From Actinomycetota bacterium (lineage in GTDB: Bacteria; Actinomycetota; Thermoleophilia; Gaiellales; F1-60-MAGs149): a stretch of 48,703 nucleotides of DNA. Made by a program: the position numbers and the translations under genes. Below, piece by piece: positions 8,672 through 17,541 of this stretch. The stretch spans positions 1 to 48,703 of the forward strand of contig JAPLCF010000034.1 of the NCBI GenBank assembly GCA_026392355.1, read 5' to 3'. How positions within the stretch are numbered: position 1 is the stretch's first letter; each line of letters opens with the position of its first letter. The notes beneath the pieces are model-generated. The model saw only the letters and a list, made by a program, of their open reading frames with translations, did not search any database and was not told the origin of the DNA.

Positions 8672-9495
8672 CCCAATAGGTGCTGCAGGACGACCGGATC
8701 GATCCGGTCGCCGCCGCTCCAGCGTCCATCGAGACTGGCGTCGAAGACCCAGGCAGCAAGCGCGGCCTCCAGCTCGTCGTCCCCTGCGCCCGTGCCAGTG
8801 ACTGTCAGTCCTGCTGTGCGCAGCGCTGCCCTCAGCTGGTCGGCAAGCTCCGCCGTGACACTGACCCACTCGCCAGCTGGTGTCGTCCCGTAAATCCGCT
8901 CGTACACGTCGCGAAGGCGATCCAACTCGTCGAGCGGCGCGTGATGATCATCGACGCGAAGATCGACCGGATCGCCACCCGCCGCGCGGCGCACGAGCAG
9001 GGCGGCCGACTGGCGGCCGCGACGATCGCCTCCGGTCTCGTCGCCCGCGCGCAGCACGGCCAGCAGCCGATGATCGAGTGGTGCGTCAACGGAGTCGTGC
9101 CACGCCTGCTCCATCGCGTCAAGCACGATCGAGCCGACCAGGATATTGCCCTGAATGACAGCATCGGCGAGCACCCGCCCGCCTGCCCAATCGAAGCATT
9201 GGCTACCGGTGAAGGTGGCGCCCTGACCCGCGGCATCCACGGCTCCGAGCTGTCGATCCTCGCGCCCGGCGTCTACCGCGGTTACTGCCGCCAGCGCGTC
9301 GGCGGGTGAGGTTCCCGCCCGCAGTAGCTCGAGTACCTCCGGCCCGTACTCGATGCGCGCCATGGCCTGCGTACAGACGGCACCGACGCCTACCTCTGCC
9401 CACAGTACGCCTGCACCCACAGCCAGGAAACGCGTGGTCGCGGCCGCGCCTACATCGCCGGTGACCCGGTCCACCGCGGCGATCGAGAACGTCAT
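8668..9495 (-). CDS. DUF1028 family protein with C-terminal extension
   Basis: 275 residues. The N-terminus (TFSIAAVDRVTGDVGAAATTRFLAVG ... VGAVCTQA) is the DUF1028 signature, a group resembling Ntn-type hydrolases. The last ~75 residues form the small extension often seen in this family and annotated as putative peptidoglycan binding. The enzymatic role is unknown. The ATG at 9495 lies 4 bases after the UPF0173 stop codon, so the two genes are probably one transcript. The 3' end overlaps the convergent propeller gene by 4 bases. Confidence 0.87.
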   Translation of the reverse strand: MTFSIAAVDRVTGDVGAAATTRFLAVGAGVLWAEVGVGAVCTQAMARIEYGPEVLELLRAGTSPADALAAVTAVDAGREDRQLGAVDAAGQGATFTGSQCFDWAGGRVLADAVIQGNILVGSIVLDAMEQAWHDSVDAPLDHRLLAVLRAGDETGGDRRGRQSAALLVRRAAGGDPVDLRVDDHHAPLDELDRLRDVYERIYGTTPAGEWVSVTAELADQLRAALRTAGLTVTGTGAGDDELEAALAAWVFDASLDGRWSGGDRIDPVVLQHLLG

Positions 9496-9499
9496 GGAA

Positions 9500-10198
9500 C
9501 TAGAGCGACTCGCCCGGCGCGAGCTCGTGCACGGTGACGTCGCCGAGGCCGAGCGTCCCGAGCTCGTCCTTGAGCTTCGCCGGCGTGCCCGTGAGCGCGT
9601 CGAACGTCCCCCAGTGCGAGCTCAGCACGTGCTTGACGCCCAGCAGGCGCGTGGCGTGGGCGGCCTGGAACGGCCCCATCGTGAAGAGGTCGCCAATCGG
9701 CAGGATTGCGATGACGGGCTGGTACAGCTCGCCGATCAGGGCCATGTCGCCAAAGACACCCGTATCACCCGCGATGTAGATGCGCTGCCCCGACTCGAGC
9801 TCGAGTACGAAGCCGACGGGATCGCCGCCGTAGGAGCCGTCGGGCAGGGCGCTCGAGTGGAACGCCTGCGTCATCGTGACCTTGAGGCCATTCGTCTCGA
9901 CGGTCCCGCCGGTGTTCATGCCGATCGTGTTCGTAGCGCCCTGCTCACCAAGCCACGCAGCAATCTCGTACTGCGCGATCGTCGTGGCGTTGCCGCGCTT
10001 GGAGACATCGACAGCATCAGCAATGTGGTCGCCGTGGCCGTGCGTGACGAGCACGACATCGGCCGACGTCTCGTAGGCCGACTCGGGGCACTTCGGATTC
10101 GTCGACAGCCAGGGATCGACAACAACATCGACGCCGCCCGGCGTCTTGATGTGCCAGGTCGCGTGGCCAAGCCAGGTGATCGTGGTGTTCTCGGGCAT
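9500..10198 (-). CDS. UPF0173 metal-dependent hydrolase (MBL fold)
   Basis: A 232-residue member of the UPF0173 / YtkL group of metallo-beta-lactamase-fold hydrolases. It starts with the family signature TWLGHATW and carries the metal motif THGHGDH, then IAGDTGVFGDM, PIGDLFTMGP and SSHWGTF. The natural substrate is not known. The ATG has a strong AGGAGG site, and a TAGTCT box about 30 bases upstream suggests a promoter just after nuoN, so this gene has an ordinary leader unlike many others here. Confidence 0.93.
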   Translation of the reverse strand: MPENTTITWLGHATWHIKTPGGVDVVVDPWLSTNPKCPESAYETSADVVLVTHGHGDHIADAVDVSKRGNATTIAQYEIAAWLGEQGATNTIGMNTGGTVETNGLKVTMTQAFHSSALPDGSYGGDPVGFVLELESGQRIYIAGDTGVFGDMALIGELYQPVIAILPIGDLFTMGPFQAAHATRLLGVKHVLSSHWGTFDALTGTPAKLKDELGTLGLGDVTVHELAPGESL

Positions 10199-10238
10199 CG
10201 TGTCCTCCTCAGCGAGCTATCCGCGGAAAGACTAGGCG

Positions 10239-11711
10239 CTACTTGACGACGGCGAGGAACGCCGAGGCCTGGCCCGACCAGTCGAGCAGAATGCCCGGGA
10301 CGATGCCGCCGAGCAGGACGACCGCGAGGCAGATCAGGATCACGAGCGTGGCGCCACCGAGGCCCGGCGACGCAGGCAGGCCGACGTCGCTCTTGCGCGA
10401 GCGGTCGTACATCGACAGGATCACGCGCAGGTAGTAGCCGAGGCCAATCACCGAGCCAATCGCGCCGATGATGGCGAGGTAGGCGTAGCCGTGCGTGACG
10501 GCGGTACCCGAGACGACGAACTTGCCGATGAAGCCCGCGGTGGGCGGGAAGCCAGCGAAGGCGAGCAGGAAGACGACCATTGCCATGGCGGCGAACGGAC
10601 GACTGAAGCCCCAGCCGCGCATGCCGTCGAGCGTGGCATAGCCCTTCTCGCGCACCTGATCGCGCTCGAAGACAGCGATCACGGCGAACGCGCCCATCGC
10701 GGTGAAGGCGTAGGCAGCCAGATAGAAGACAAGACCACGCAGGCCGTCACTACCGTTGACGATGATGCCGATCAGGGCATAGCCCGCGGCGCCAACGCTC
10801 GACCAGGCGATCATGCGCTTGACGTTCGTCTGCACGAGCGCAGCGATGTTGCCGCCGATGATCGTGACGACGGCGGCGATAATCAGCACCGGCGACCAGA
10901 GATGCTCGACGGCGGGCAGTGCCTCGAGCACGATGCGCGCCAGCGCGACGAAGGCAACCAGCTTGGTGGCACCGGCCATGAAGCCCGTCACCTGCGTGGG
11001 CGCGCCCTCGTAGACGTCGGGCACCCACATGTGGAACGGCATCGCGCCAACCTTGAAGAGCAGGCCGATCAGGACGAGTGCCGTGCCCAGCGTGACGATC
11101 GAATCGTGCGAGCCACCCTCGGCCAGCGACGCGGCGACACCGCCGTACATGAACGAGCCCGTCGCGCCATAGAGGAACGCGGCGCCGTAGACGAGGACGA
11201 TCGAGCCGATCGTGCCGAGCACGAGGTACTTGAAGCCCGCCTCGAGCGAGGCGCGGCTCTTACCGTCGAAGGCGCAGAGCACGTAGAGCGAGAGCGAGAA
11301 GAGCTCGAGACCAACGAACAGCGTGACGAACGACGTCGAGCCGGCGACGACGCCCATGCCCGCGCAGACGAGGAGCAGCAGCGCCGTAAACTCGGAGCCG
11401 TGCTCACGGAAGCGCGCCCAGCCGACCGACAGCAAGATCACTAGCGCGGCCATGATCGCCACGGTGATGCGCACGAGCTCGGTGAGATCATCGACGCGGA
11501 AGGCGTCGGCCATCGTCACGACGGGAGCGTTGCCCCACGCGGCGACGGAGAACGCCACAGAGACCGCCAGCGCACCCAGGCCGACGACGATGCTGAGCCC
11601 GCGCTCGTACGCACGGGCGAAGGTGGCAAGCAGCAGCAGGCCGAACGCGCCAACGATCAGCGCAACTTCAGGCGCGATGGCGATCCAGTCGACGGAGGGT
11701 CCTTGAATCAA
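10239..11711 (-). CDS. nuoN: NADH-quinone oxidoreductase subunit N
   Basis: Proton-pumping antiporter-like membrane subunit of complex I, 490 residues with about 14 helices. The family motif VYEGAPTQVTGFMAGATK and the conserved lysine region are present. The start is TTG at 11711, overlapping the nuoM stop (TTGA), with a strong AAGGAGG seven bases upstream. It is the last gene of the nuo operon; no terminator hairpin with a T-run is visible after it. Confidence 0.96.
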   Translation of the reverse strand: MIQGPSVDWIAIAPEVALIVGAFGLLLLATFARAYERGLSIVVGLGALAVSVAFSVAAWGNAPVVTMADAFRVDDLTELVRITVAIMAALVILLSVGWARFREHGSEFTALLLLVCAGMGVVAGSTSFVTLFVGLELFSLSLYVLCAFDGKSRASLEAGFKYLVLGTIGSIVLVYGAAFLYGATGSFMYGGVAASLAEGGSHDSIVTLGTALVLIGLLFKVGAMPFHMWVPDVYEGAPTQVTGFMAGATKLVAFVALARIVLEALPAVEHLWSPVLIIAAVVTIIGGNIAALVQTNVKRMIAWSSVGAAGYALIGIIVNGSDGLRGLVFYLAAYAFTAMGAFAVIAVFERDQVREKGYATLDGMRGWGFSRPFAAMAMVVFLLAFAGFPPTAGFIGKFVVSGTAVTHGYAYLAIIGAIGSVIGLGYYLRVILSMYDRSRKSDVGLPASPGLGGATLVILICLAVVLLGGIVPGILLDWSGQASAFLAVVK

Positions 11712-13168
11712 CGACCCGCCTCCTTAGCAGCTGCATTGATCATCGCAGTCGTCGTGGCGTTGACGCGATCAGTGAACTGTGCCGGCGCGATGCTCAGACC
11801 GAGCAGGCACAGCGCAAGCGGCACGATGCAGAGCAGTGCGCCGCGGTGGAGATCTGGCGGGTTGTGCGTGCCGACGAAGTCGCCCTCACGCTCGTGCAGG
11901 ACCGCCGAAACCCAGCGAAGCATGTACATCGCGGCCAGCACGATGCCGAGCGTGATGATCGCGCCGAGCCACCAGTAGTTCTCGTAGGCGCCGAGCAGGA
12001 TCAGGAACTCGGAGGCGAAAACGCTCGAGCCCGGCACGGCGAGCGCAGCCATGCCGAGGATCAGCGCGGTCGTCGCCAGCACCGGACGGCTACGGGCCAG
12101 ACCACCGAGGTGCTTGAACGAGCCGGAGCCAGCTTGCGTCTCGAGCCAGCCGGCGAGCAGGAAGAGCGCGGCCGAGACGAGCGCGTGGTTGACCATCTGG
12201 AAGGTCGCGCCGGTTGCGCCGCGGTCGTTCAGCAGGAAGATGCCCAGGATGATGAACGACATCTGGGCGATCGACGAGTAGGCGACGACGCCACGGCCGT
12301 CCGGCTGGCGGAAGGCGAGGAAGGCGCCGTAGAGGAAGCCGATTGCGCCGAGGGTGATGAACACCCAGGCGTACTTGGCCGACTGCTCGGGGAAGAGCGG
12401 CACGAGGATCGCGAGGAAGGCGAAGCCACCGGCCTTCGACGCAACGCCGGACAGCACGGCGGCGACCTCAGCGGACGACTCGCGGTAGGCGGGCAGCACC
12501 CAGCCGTGAAACGGGAACAGCGGCGACTTGATCGCCAGCGCGAAGGCGAAGGCGGCAAAGACCCAGTCGTTGCCACGACCGATGGCAGCGACCATGTCAA
12601 AGTTCGGACCACCCGGCGCCGTGAAGCCGAGCCACGCGATGGCCAGCAGCATCAGCAGCGTGCCCATCGCCGTGTACGCGATCACCTGCACCATCGCGGC
12701 CTTGCGACCCTTGCCACCCCACGCTGCGAGCAGCACGAGCAGGGGAATCAGCATGCCCTCGAAGCCGATGTAGAAGACGACGAGATCCTGGGCCGTGAAG
12801 ACGATGATCAGGAACGCTTCGGTGAGGAGCAAGAGCGCAAACGACGCGTGCGAGCGCTCGCGGCGGGCCCACATGCCGTAGCCGATCGCGCAGCACGTGA
12901 CGAGTGCGGTGACAGCGACCATGGCGAGCGAGACACCGTTGAGGGCGACGTGCCAGCGCACGCCGAGCGGGTTGATCCAGGCGATGTTGTCGCCGAACTG
13001 CAGTCCACCGAGGGGCTCGTAGCGGTAGATGAAGCCGATGACGGCGCCGGCCACGGCCAACGAGACGAGCAACGCGAGGTAGCCGGCGATCTTCTGCCCG
13101 AGCGGCAGGAGCAGCAGCACGATCGCCGCGATCGCGGGGAGTGCGATGAGCCAGGAGACGGTAATCAT
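11708..13168 (-). CDS. nuoM: NADH-quinone oxidoreductase subunit M
   Basis: Second antiporter-like proton channel of complex I, 486 residues. Typical motifs are FYIGFEGMLIPL (with the conserved Glu), KSPLFPFHGWVLPAYRESSAEVAAVLSGV and SSIAQMSFIILG. It directly follows nuoL, whose stop codon abuts the ATG at 13168. Confidence 0.97.
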   Translation of the reverse strand: MITVSWLIALPAIAAIVLLLLPLGQKIAGYLALLVSLAVAGAVIGFIYRYEPLGGLQFGDNIAWINPLGVRWHVALNGVSLAMVAVTALVTCCAIGYGMWARRERSHASFALLLLTEAFLIIVFTAQDLVVFYIGFEGMLIPLLVLLAAWGGKGRKAAMVQVIAYTAMGTLLMLLAIAWLGFTAPGGPNFDMVAAIGRGNDWVFAAFAFALAIKSPLFPFHGWVLPAYRESSAEVAAVLSGVASKAGGFAFLAILVPLFPEQSAKYAWVFITLGAIGFLYGAFLAFRQPDGRGVVAYSSIAQMSFIILGIFLLNDRGATGATFQMVNHALVSAALFLLAGWLETQAGSGSFKHLGGLARSRPVLATTALILGMAALAVPGSSVFASEFLILLGAYENYWWLGAIITLGIVLAAMYMLRWVSAVLHEREGDFVGTHNPPDLHRGALLCIVPLALCLLGLSIAPAQFTDRVNATTTAMINAAAKEAGR

Positions 13169-15085
13169 CTAGCCACGCACCAGCAGGAAGAGGATGACGG
13201 CACCGATGCCGAGTGCGAAGACCAGCGCGTACATGCGGACGATGCCGTTCTCGATGACCGTGAACGAGCGGCCGAAGAAGGCGGTCAGCTGGCCGAGGCC
13301 GTCGAGCGGTGCCCAGCGGAAGGCCGGGCTGTCGACATCACGGTTGAGGAACGATGAGGCCCACTGCAGCGGCCGCTCGAACGTCCACTCGTAGAGGTCG
13401 TCCCAGTAGAGGCGGCGCTCGAGCGCACGGTGGATCAGGCGGGCATTGCCGTTGCGGATCAACTCGGGCGCCGTGTTCTCGCGGGCGTAGAGGTGGTACG
13501 CGATGGCGATGCCGGTCAGGCCGACGACGGTGCCGATCAGGGTGGTGAGCCATTCCTGCCCGGCGCTCGGCTCGACCATGCCGAACGGCGAGATCGGCTC
13601 GAGCCACGACAGGAAGACGTGCGTGACGCCCGGGATCTGCAGGAGGCCGGCGAAGGCTGCACCGATCGAGAGGATGTAGACCGGCCAGAGCATTGTGCTG
13701 GGGCCCTCACCGTGGTGCTTGACGGAGTGCGGAATGACGTTCTCCGCGTACGGCGACATACGACGGTGGAAGACCATGAACATCAGGCGGAACGTGTAGA
13801 TGCCGGTCAGCAGGGCGCCAGCGAGGCCGCCGATGTAGGCGATCCAGCCGATCGGCGTATCGACCGACAGGGCCGAGGCGAGGATCGCGTCCTTCGAGAA
13901 GCCGCCAGAGAACGGGAAGATGCCGGACAGCGCGAGCGCGCCGATCATCATGCAGAAGTAGACCTTCGGCAGCTGCTTGCGCAGGCCACCCATGTTGCGG
14001 ATGTCCTGCTCGCCGTGCAGCGCGTGGATGACGAGACCGGCGCCGAGGAACAGCAGGGCCTTGAAGAACGCGTGCGTGAAGAGGTGGAACACGCCGGACC
14101 AGTACGACATCAGGCCGACGCCGACGAACATGTAGGCGATCTGGCTCATCGTCGAGAAGGCGATGATGCGCTTGATGTCGGTCTGGACGAGCGCGATCAG
14201 GCCGGCCATCAAGAGGCCGACGACGCCGATGATGACGATCAGGTCGAGGACCTTCGGCGCCTGGTGGAAGAGCGGGTTGAAGCGCGCGATCAGGTAGACG
14301 CCAGCGGTGACCATCGTGGCGGCATGGATCAGGGCGCTGATCGGAGTCGGGCCCTCCATGGCGTCGGGCAGCCAGGTGTGGAGCGGCAGCTGCGCCGACT
14401 TGGCGAGGGCGCCGACGAGCAGCAGCAAACAGGCGATCGAGGCCTGCGTCTCGGACAGGCTGGCGGCGCCGGCGAAGATGCCGCTGTAGGTGAGCGTGCC
14501 GAGATCGACGAACAGTAGGAAGGCGCCGATGGCGATGCCGACGTCGCCGATGGCATTCATGATGAACGCCTTCTTGGCCGCCTTGATCGCCTTCGGCTTG
14601 TTGTGCCAGAACCCGATCAGCAGGTAGGACGAGAGGCCGACGAGGCCCCAGCCGGCGAGCAGCAGCACGAGGTTGGCGCTGAGCACGAGCAACAGCATCG
14701 AGAAGACGAACAGGTTCAGGTACGCCATGAAGCGGCGCGACTGCGGATCGTCCTTCATGTACCCGATCGAGTACACGTGGATCAGGAACCCAACGCCGGT
14801 GATGATCAGCAGCATCACCGCGGTGAGCTCGTCGAACCAGAGGTCGAGCCCCACGGAGAAGTTGCCCGCCGACAGCCAGGTCCACGCGACCTGCACGACC
14901 TGCCGCTCCTCTTCCGGGCGCGAGGCGAGCAGGATCGTGGCGATGGCAGCACACCCGAAGGCGACCAGCATGATCAGCGAGGCAAACCAGCCAGCGCCCC
15001 TGGCGGGCAGCTTCATGCCGAGCAGCGCCAGCACGACGACGCCGACAATGGGTAGCGCGAGGGTGATCCAGACGAGTTCGGTCAT
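13169..15085 (-). CDS. nuoL: NADH-quinone oxidoreductase subunit L
   Basis: Largest antiporter-like subunit of complex I, 638 residues, with the C-terminal lateral helix extension. Motifs KSAQLPLHTWLPDAMEGPTPISALIHAATMV and AFSTMSQIAYMFVGVG are clear. It starts one base after the nuoK stop. Normal length for the family. Confidence 0.97.
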   Translation of the reverse strand: MTELVWITLALPIVGVVVLALLGMKLPARGAGWFASLIMLVAFGCAAIATILLASRPEEERQVVQVAWTWLSAGNFSVGLDLWFDELTAVMLLIITGVGFLIHVYSIGYMKDDPQSRRFMAYLNLFVFSMLLLVLSANLVLLLAGWGLVGLSSYLLIGFWHNKPKAIKAAKKAFIMNAIGDVGIAIGAFLLFVDLGTLTYSGIFAGAASLSETQASIACLLLLVGALAKSAQLPLHTWLPDAMEGPTPISALIHAATMVTAGVYLIARFNPLFHQAPKVLDLIVIIGVVGLLMAGLIALVQTDIKRIIAFSTMSQIAYMFVGVGLMSYWSGVFHLFTHAFFKALLFLGAGLVIHALHGEQDIRNMGGLRKQLPKVYFCMMIGALALSGIFPFSGGFSKDAILASALSVDTPIGWIAYIGGLAGALLTGIYTFRLMFMVFHRRMSPYAENVIPHSVKHHGEGPSTMLWPVYILSIGAAFAGLLQIPGVTHVFLSWLEPISPFGMVEPSAGQEWLTTLIGTVVGLTGIAIAYHLYARENTAPELIRNGNARLIHRALERRLYWDDLYEWTFERPLQWASSFLNRDVDSPAFRWAPLDGLGQLTAFFGRSFTVIENGIVRMYALVFALGIGAVILFLLVRG

Positions 15086-15086
15086 G

Positions 15087-15392
15087 TCAGCCGTTCAACG
15101 TCCTCAGCTCGTCGGTGTCGAGCACCATCTCGCGGCGCGTCATCGCGACGACGAGACCGAGGCCGACGACGACCTCGGCGGCGGCGATGCCCATCACGAT
15201 CAACGCGAAGACCTGACCGTCGGAACCGCCGACCTCGCGCGAGAACGCGACGAGCGTGAGGTTGACGGAGTTGAGCATGATCTCAAGCGAGAGCAGGATC
15301 GTCAGCGGACTGCGGCGCAGGAGCACGCCAACGAGTCCAACCGAGAAGAGGATCGCGCTGAGCCCGAGGAAGAAGTTCAGCGAAACGCCCAT
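15087..15392 (-). CDS. nuoK: NADH-quinone oxidoreductase subunit K
   Basis: Small three-helix membrane subunit, 101 residues. The two buried glutamates needed for proton transfer are in LLSLEIMLNSVNL and in IAAAEVVVGLGLV. The ATG overlaps the nuoJ stop (TGATG). Confidence 0.97.
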   Translation of the reverse strand: MGVSLNFFLGLSAILFSVGLVGVLLRRSPLTILLSLEIMLNSVNLTLVAFSREVGGSDGQVFALIVMGIAAAEVVVGLGLVVAMTRREMVLDTDELRTLNG

Positions 15393-16006
15393 CAGGAACC
15401 CTCCCCCATCGACTCGCGGGTGGCGTCGAGCACGGCACGCGACGCCTCGCGGCGGCGCAGCTCTGCCGACTCCGTCTCCTTCGCCAGGACCTCATCGTTC
15501 GATAGGCGACGCGGACGACCACCGGTGCCGAAGATGACGCCGGCGACGGCACCCATAAAGAGGATCACGGAGACGACCTCGAAGGCGAGCAGGTAATTGG
15601 TGACGAGCTCCTGGCCGATCGCAGCCGGCGAACCGTAGTTGCCGTCAATCTCGGCCCAGTCCTCGAACGTCGCGCCGTACGTGACGACGATCACCTCGAT
15701 GGCGATCAGCGTGCCGGCGAGGATCGCCAGCCAGACCTGCCAGGGCTTGCGTTCCCCCGGGCCTACTTCGCCGCGTGGGCCGACGTAGGCGATCACGAAG
15801 AGGAACATGACCATCACGGCGCCGGCGTAGACGATGATCTGCGCGATCGCAACGAACTGCGCCTCGAGCAGCAGCATCAGCACTGCCAGCGACACGAGGT
15901 TGCCGAGCAGCGCGAGCGCCGACACGAACGGGTTCCTTTGCGCGACGACCGCAACGGCCGTGGCAATTGCCGCAGCAGCGGCGAGGAAGAAGACAACGAT
16001 ACCCAC
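15392..16006 (-). CDS. nuoJ: NADH-quinone oxidoreductase subunit J
   Basis: Five-helix membrane subunit, 204 residues, with the conserved IIVYAGAVMVMFLFVI stretch that holds the pi-bulge helix. A roughly 40-residue charged C-terminal tail follows the last helix. The GTG start overlaps the nuoI stop (TAGTG). Confidence 0.95.
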   Translation of the reverse strand: MGIVVFFLAAAAAIATAVAVVAQRNPFVSALALLGNLVSLAVLMLLLEAQFVAIAQIIVYAGAVMVMFLFVIAYVGPRGEVGPGERKPWQVWLAILAGTLIAIEVIVVTYGATFEDWAEIDGNYGSPAAIGQELVTNYLLAFEVVSVILFMGAVAGVIFGTGGRPRRLSNDEVLAKETESAELRRREASRAVLDATRESMGEGS

Positions 16007-16539
16007 TAGGCCTGGGGCCCTTCCGGATCGGTCGCCGTGACGATGTCGTACATGCCGAGCACGTGCTCCTCATCCTGAGCGGGCACGTCGTACGGATCGA
16101 TCGCCTCGGACGGCGTACGCAGCGCGGGCTTCTCGAGCAGCATGCTCTTGGTGTAGACCAGTGCCTCGCGGGAGATCTCCGACAGCTCGAAGTCGTTGCC
16201 GAGCGTGATCGCGTCGAACGGGCAGGCCAACTCGCAGTAGCCGCAGAAGATGCAGCGCGCCATGTTGATCTCGTAGATACGCGCGTGGCGCTCGCCAGCG
16301 GAGACGCGGTGGTCCGGCGTGTTCTCGGCCGGCACGACGCGGATGCAGTCGGACGGGCAGGCGGCGGCGCACAGCGAGCAGCCGACGCACTTCTCGAGCC
16401 CGTTGTCGTGGCGGTGGAGCTGGTGCCGGCCGCGGAAGCGGGGATAGACCGGGCGCTTGTACTCGGGGTACTGCTGCGTGACCGGCTTCTGGAACAGGTG
16501 CCGGAACGTGGTCGAGAAGCCCTTGACGGAATCAAGCAT
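16006..16539 (-). CDS. nuoI: NADH-quinone oxidoreductase subunit I
   Basis: Peripheral-arm ferredoxin-type subunit carrying clusters N6a and N6b. 177 residues, with two complete [4Fe-4S] motifs: CVGCSLCAAACP and CIFCGYCELACP. N-terminal amphipathic region and length are normal. Confidence 0.97.
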   Translation of the reverse strand: MLDSVKGFSTTFRHLFQKPVTQQYPEYKRPVYPRFRGRHQLHRHDNGLEKCVGCSLCAAACPSDCIRVVPAENTPDHRVSAGERHARIYEINMARCIFCGYCELACPFDAITLGNDFELSEISREALVYTKSMLLEKPALRTPSEAIDPYDVPAQDEEHVLGMYDIVTATDPEGPQA

Positions 16540-16549
16540 CCTCAGTCTC

Positions 16550-17536
16550 CTAGCGGTACGCCACGACTGCCGCGGTGATCAGCAGGTTGAGGGTGGCCAC
16601 GGGCAGCAGGACCTTCCAGCCCAGCTTCATCAGCTGATCGAATCGCACACGCGGCAGCGTGGCACGAATCCAGATCAGAACGAACAGGAAGGCGCCAATC
16701 TTGATCAGCATCCACAGCGGGCCCGGCAGGTACGGACCGCTCGGGCCGCCGAAGAAGAGGACAGCGCCCAGCGCGGACAGCGTGATCGCGTTGACGAACT
16801 CTGCCGCTGCGAACATCGCGTAACGCATGCCGCCGTACTCGGTGTGGTAGCCGGCGACGACCTCGCCGTCGGCCTCGGTCAGGTCGAACGGCGGGCGGTT
16901 CGACTCGGCGACAGCGGCGACGAAGAAGACGAGGAAGCCGAGGATCTGCGGGATGAAGTACCAGAGGTTGTCCTGCGCGTTCGAGATCGTCACGAACGAC
17001 AGCGAGCTGGCCTGGATGATCACGCCGATCACGGCGAGGGTGAAGGCCACCTCGTAGGAGACGAGCTGGGCGATGGCGCGCATGCCACCGAGCAGGGCGT
17101 ACTTGGAGGACGACGCCCAGCCGCCAATCATCAGGCCGTAGAACCCGAGCGAGCCGATCGCGGCAACGACGAGGAGCGACACGCTGGTGTCGGCGATGTA
17201 GAGGTGGAACGTGTAGTCGGTGAACGGCAGCGTGGCCACGTTGCCGAACGGCATCAGGCCGAAGGCGCCGAGCGCACACGCCATCGCGATCCACGGCGCG
17301 AAGAGGTACAGCTTCGGACGCGCGCCGTCCGGGATCATGTTCTCCTTCTGCAGCATCTTGCCGAGGTCGGCGATCGGCTGCATCAGGCCGTACGGGCCAA
17401 CACGGTTCGGGCCATAACGCGCCTGGAAGCGACCGATCAGCTTGCGCTCGACCCACGTCATAAACGCGAAGAAGACCATCAGGACGTTGATCAGCAAGAA
17501 GGCCTTGATGATCGTTGCGATGACGCCGTCGACCAT
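16550..17536 (-). CDS. nuoH: NADH-quinone oxidoreductase subunit H
   Basis: Membrane subunit that forms much of the quinone chamber; 328 residues with eight helices. Signature stretches include ERKLIGRFQARYGPNRVGP and AESNRPPFDLTEADGEVVAGYHTEYGGM. It starts 5 bases after nuoG. Confidence 0.97.
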   Translation of the reverse strand: MVDGVIATIIKAFLLINVLMVFFAFMTWVERKLIGRFQARYGPNRVGPYGLMQPIADLGKMLQKENMIPDGARPKLYLFAPWIAMACALGAFGLMPFGNVATLPFTDYTFHLYIADTSVSLLVVAAIGSLGFYGLMIGGWASSSKYALLGGMRAIAQLVSYEVAFTLAVIGVIIQASSLSFVTISNAQDNLWYFIPQILGFLVFFVAAVAESNRPPFDLTEADGEVVAGYHTEYGGMRYAMFAAAEFVNAITLSALGAVLFFGGPSGPYLPGPLWMLIKIGAFLFVLIWIRATLPRVRFDQLMKLGWKVLLPVATLNLLITAAVVAYR

Positions 17537-17541
17537 GCCGG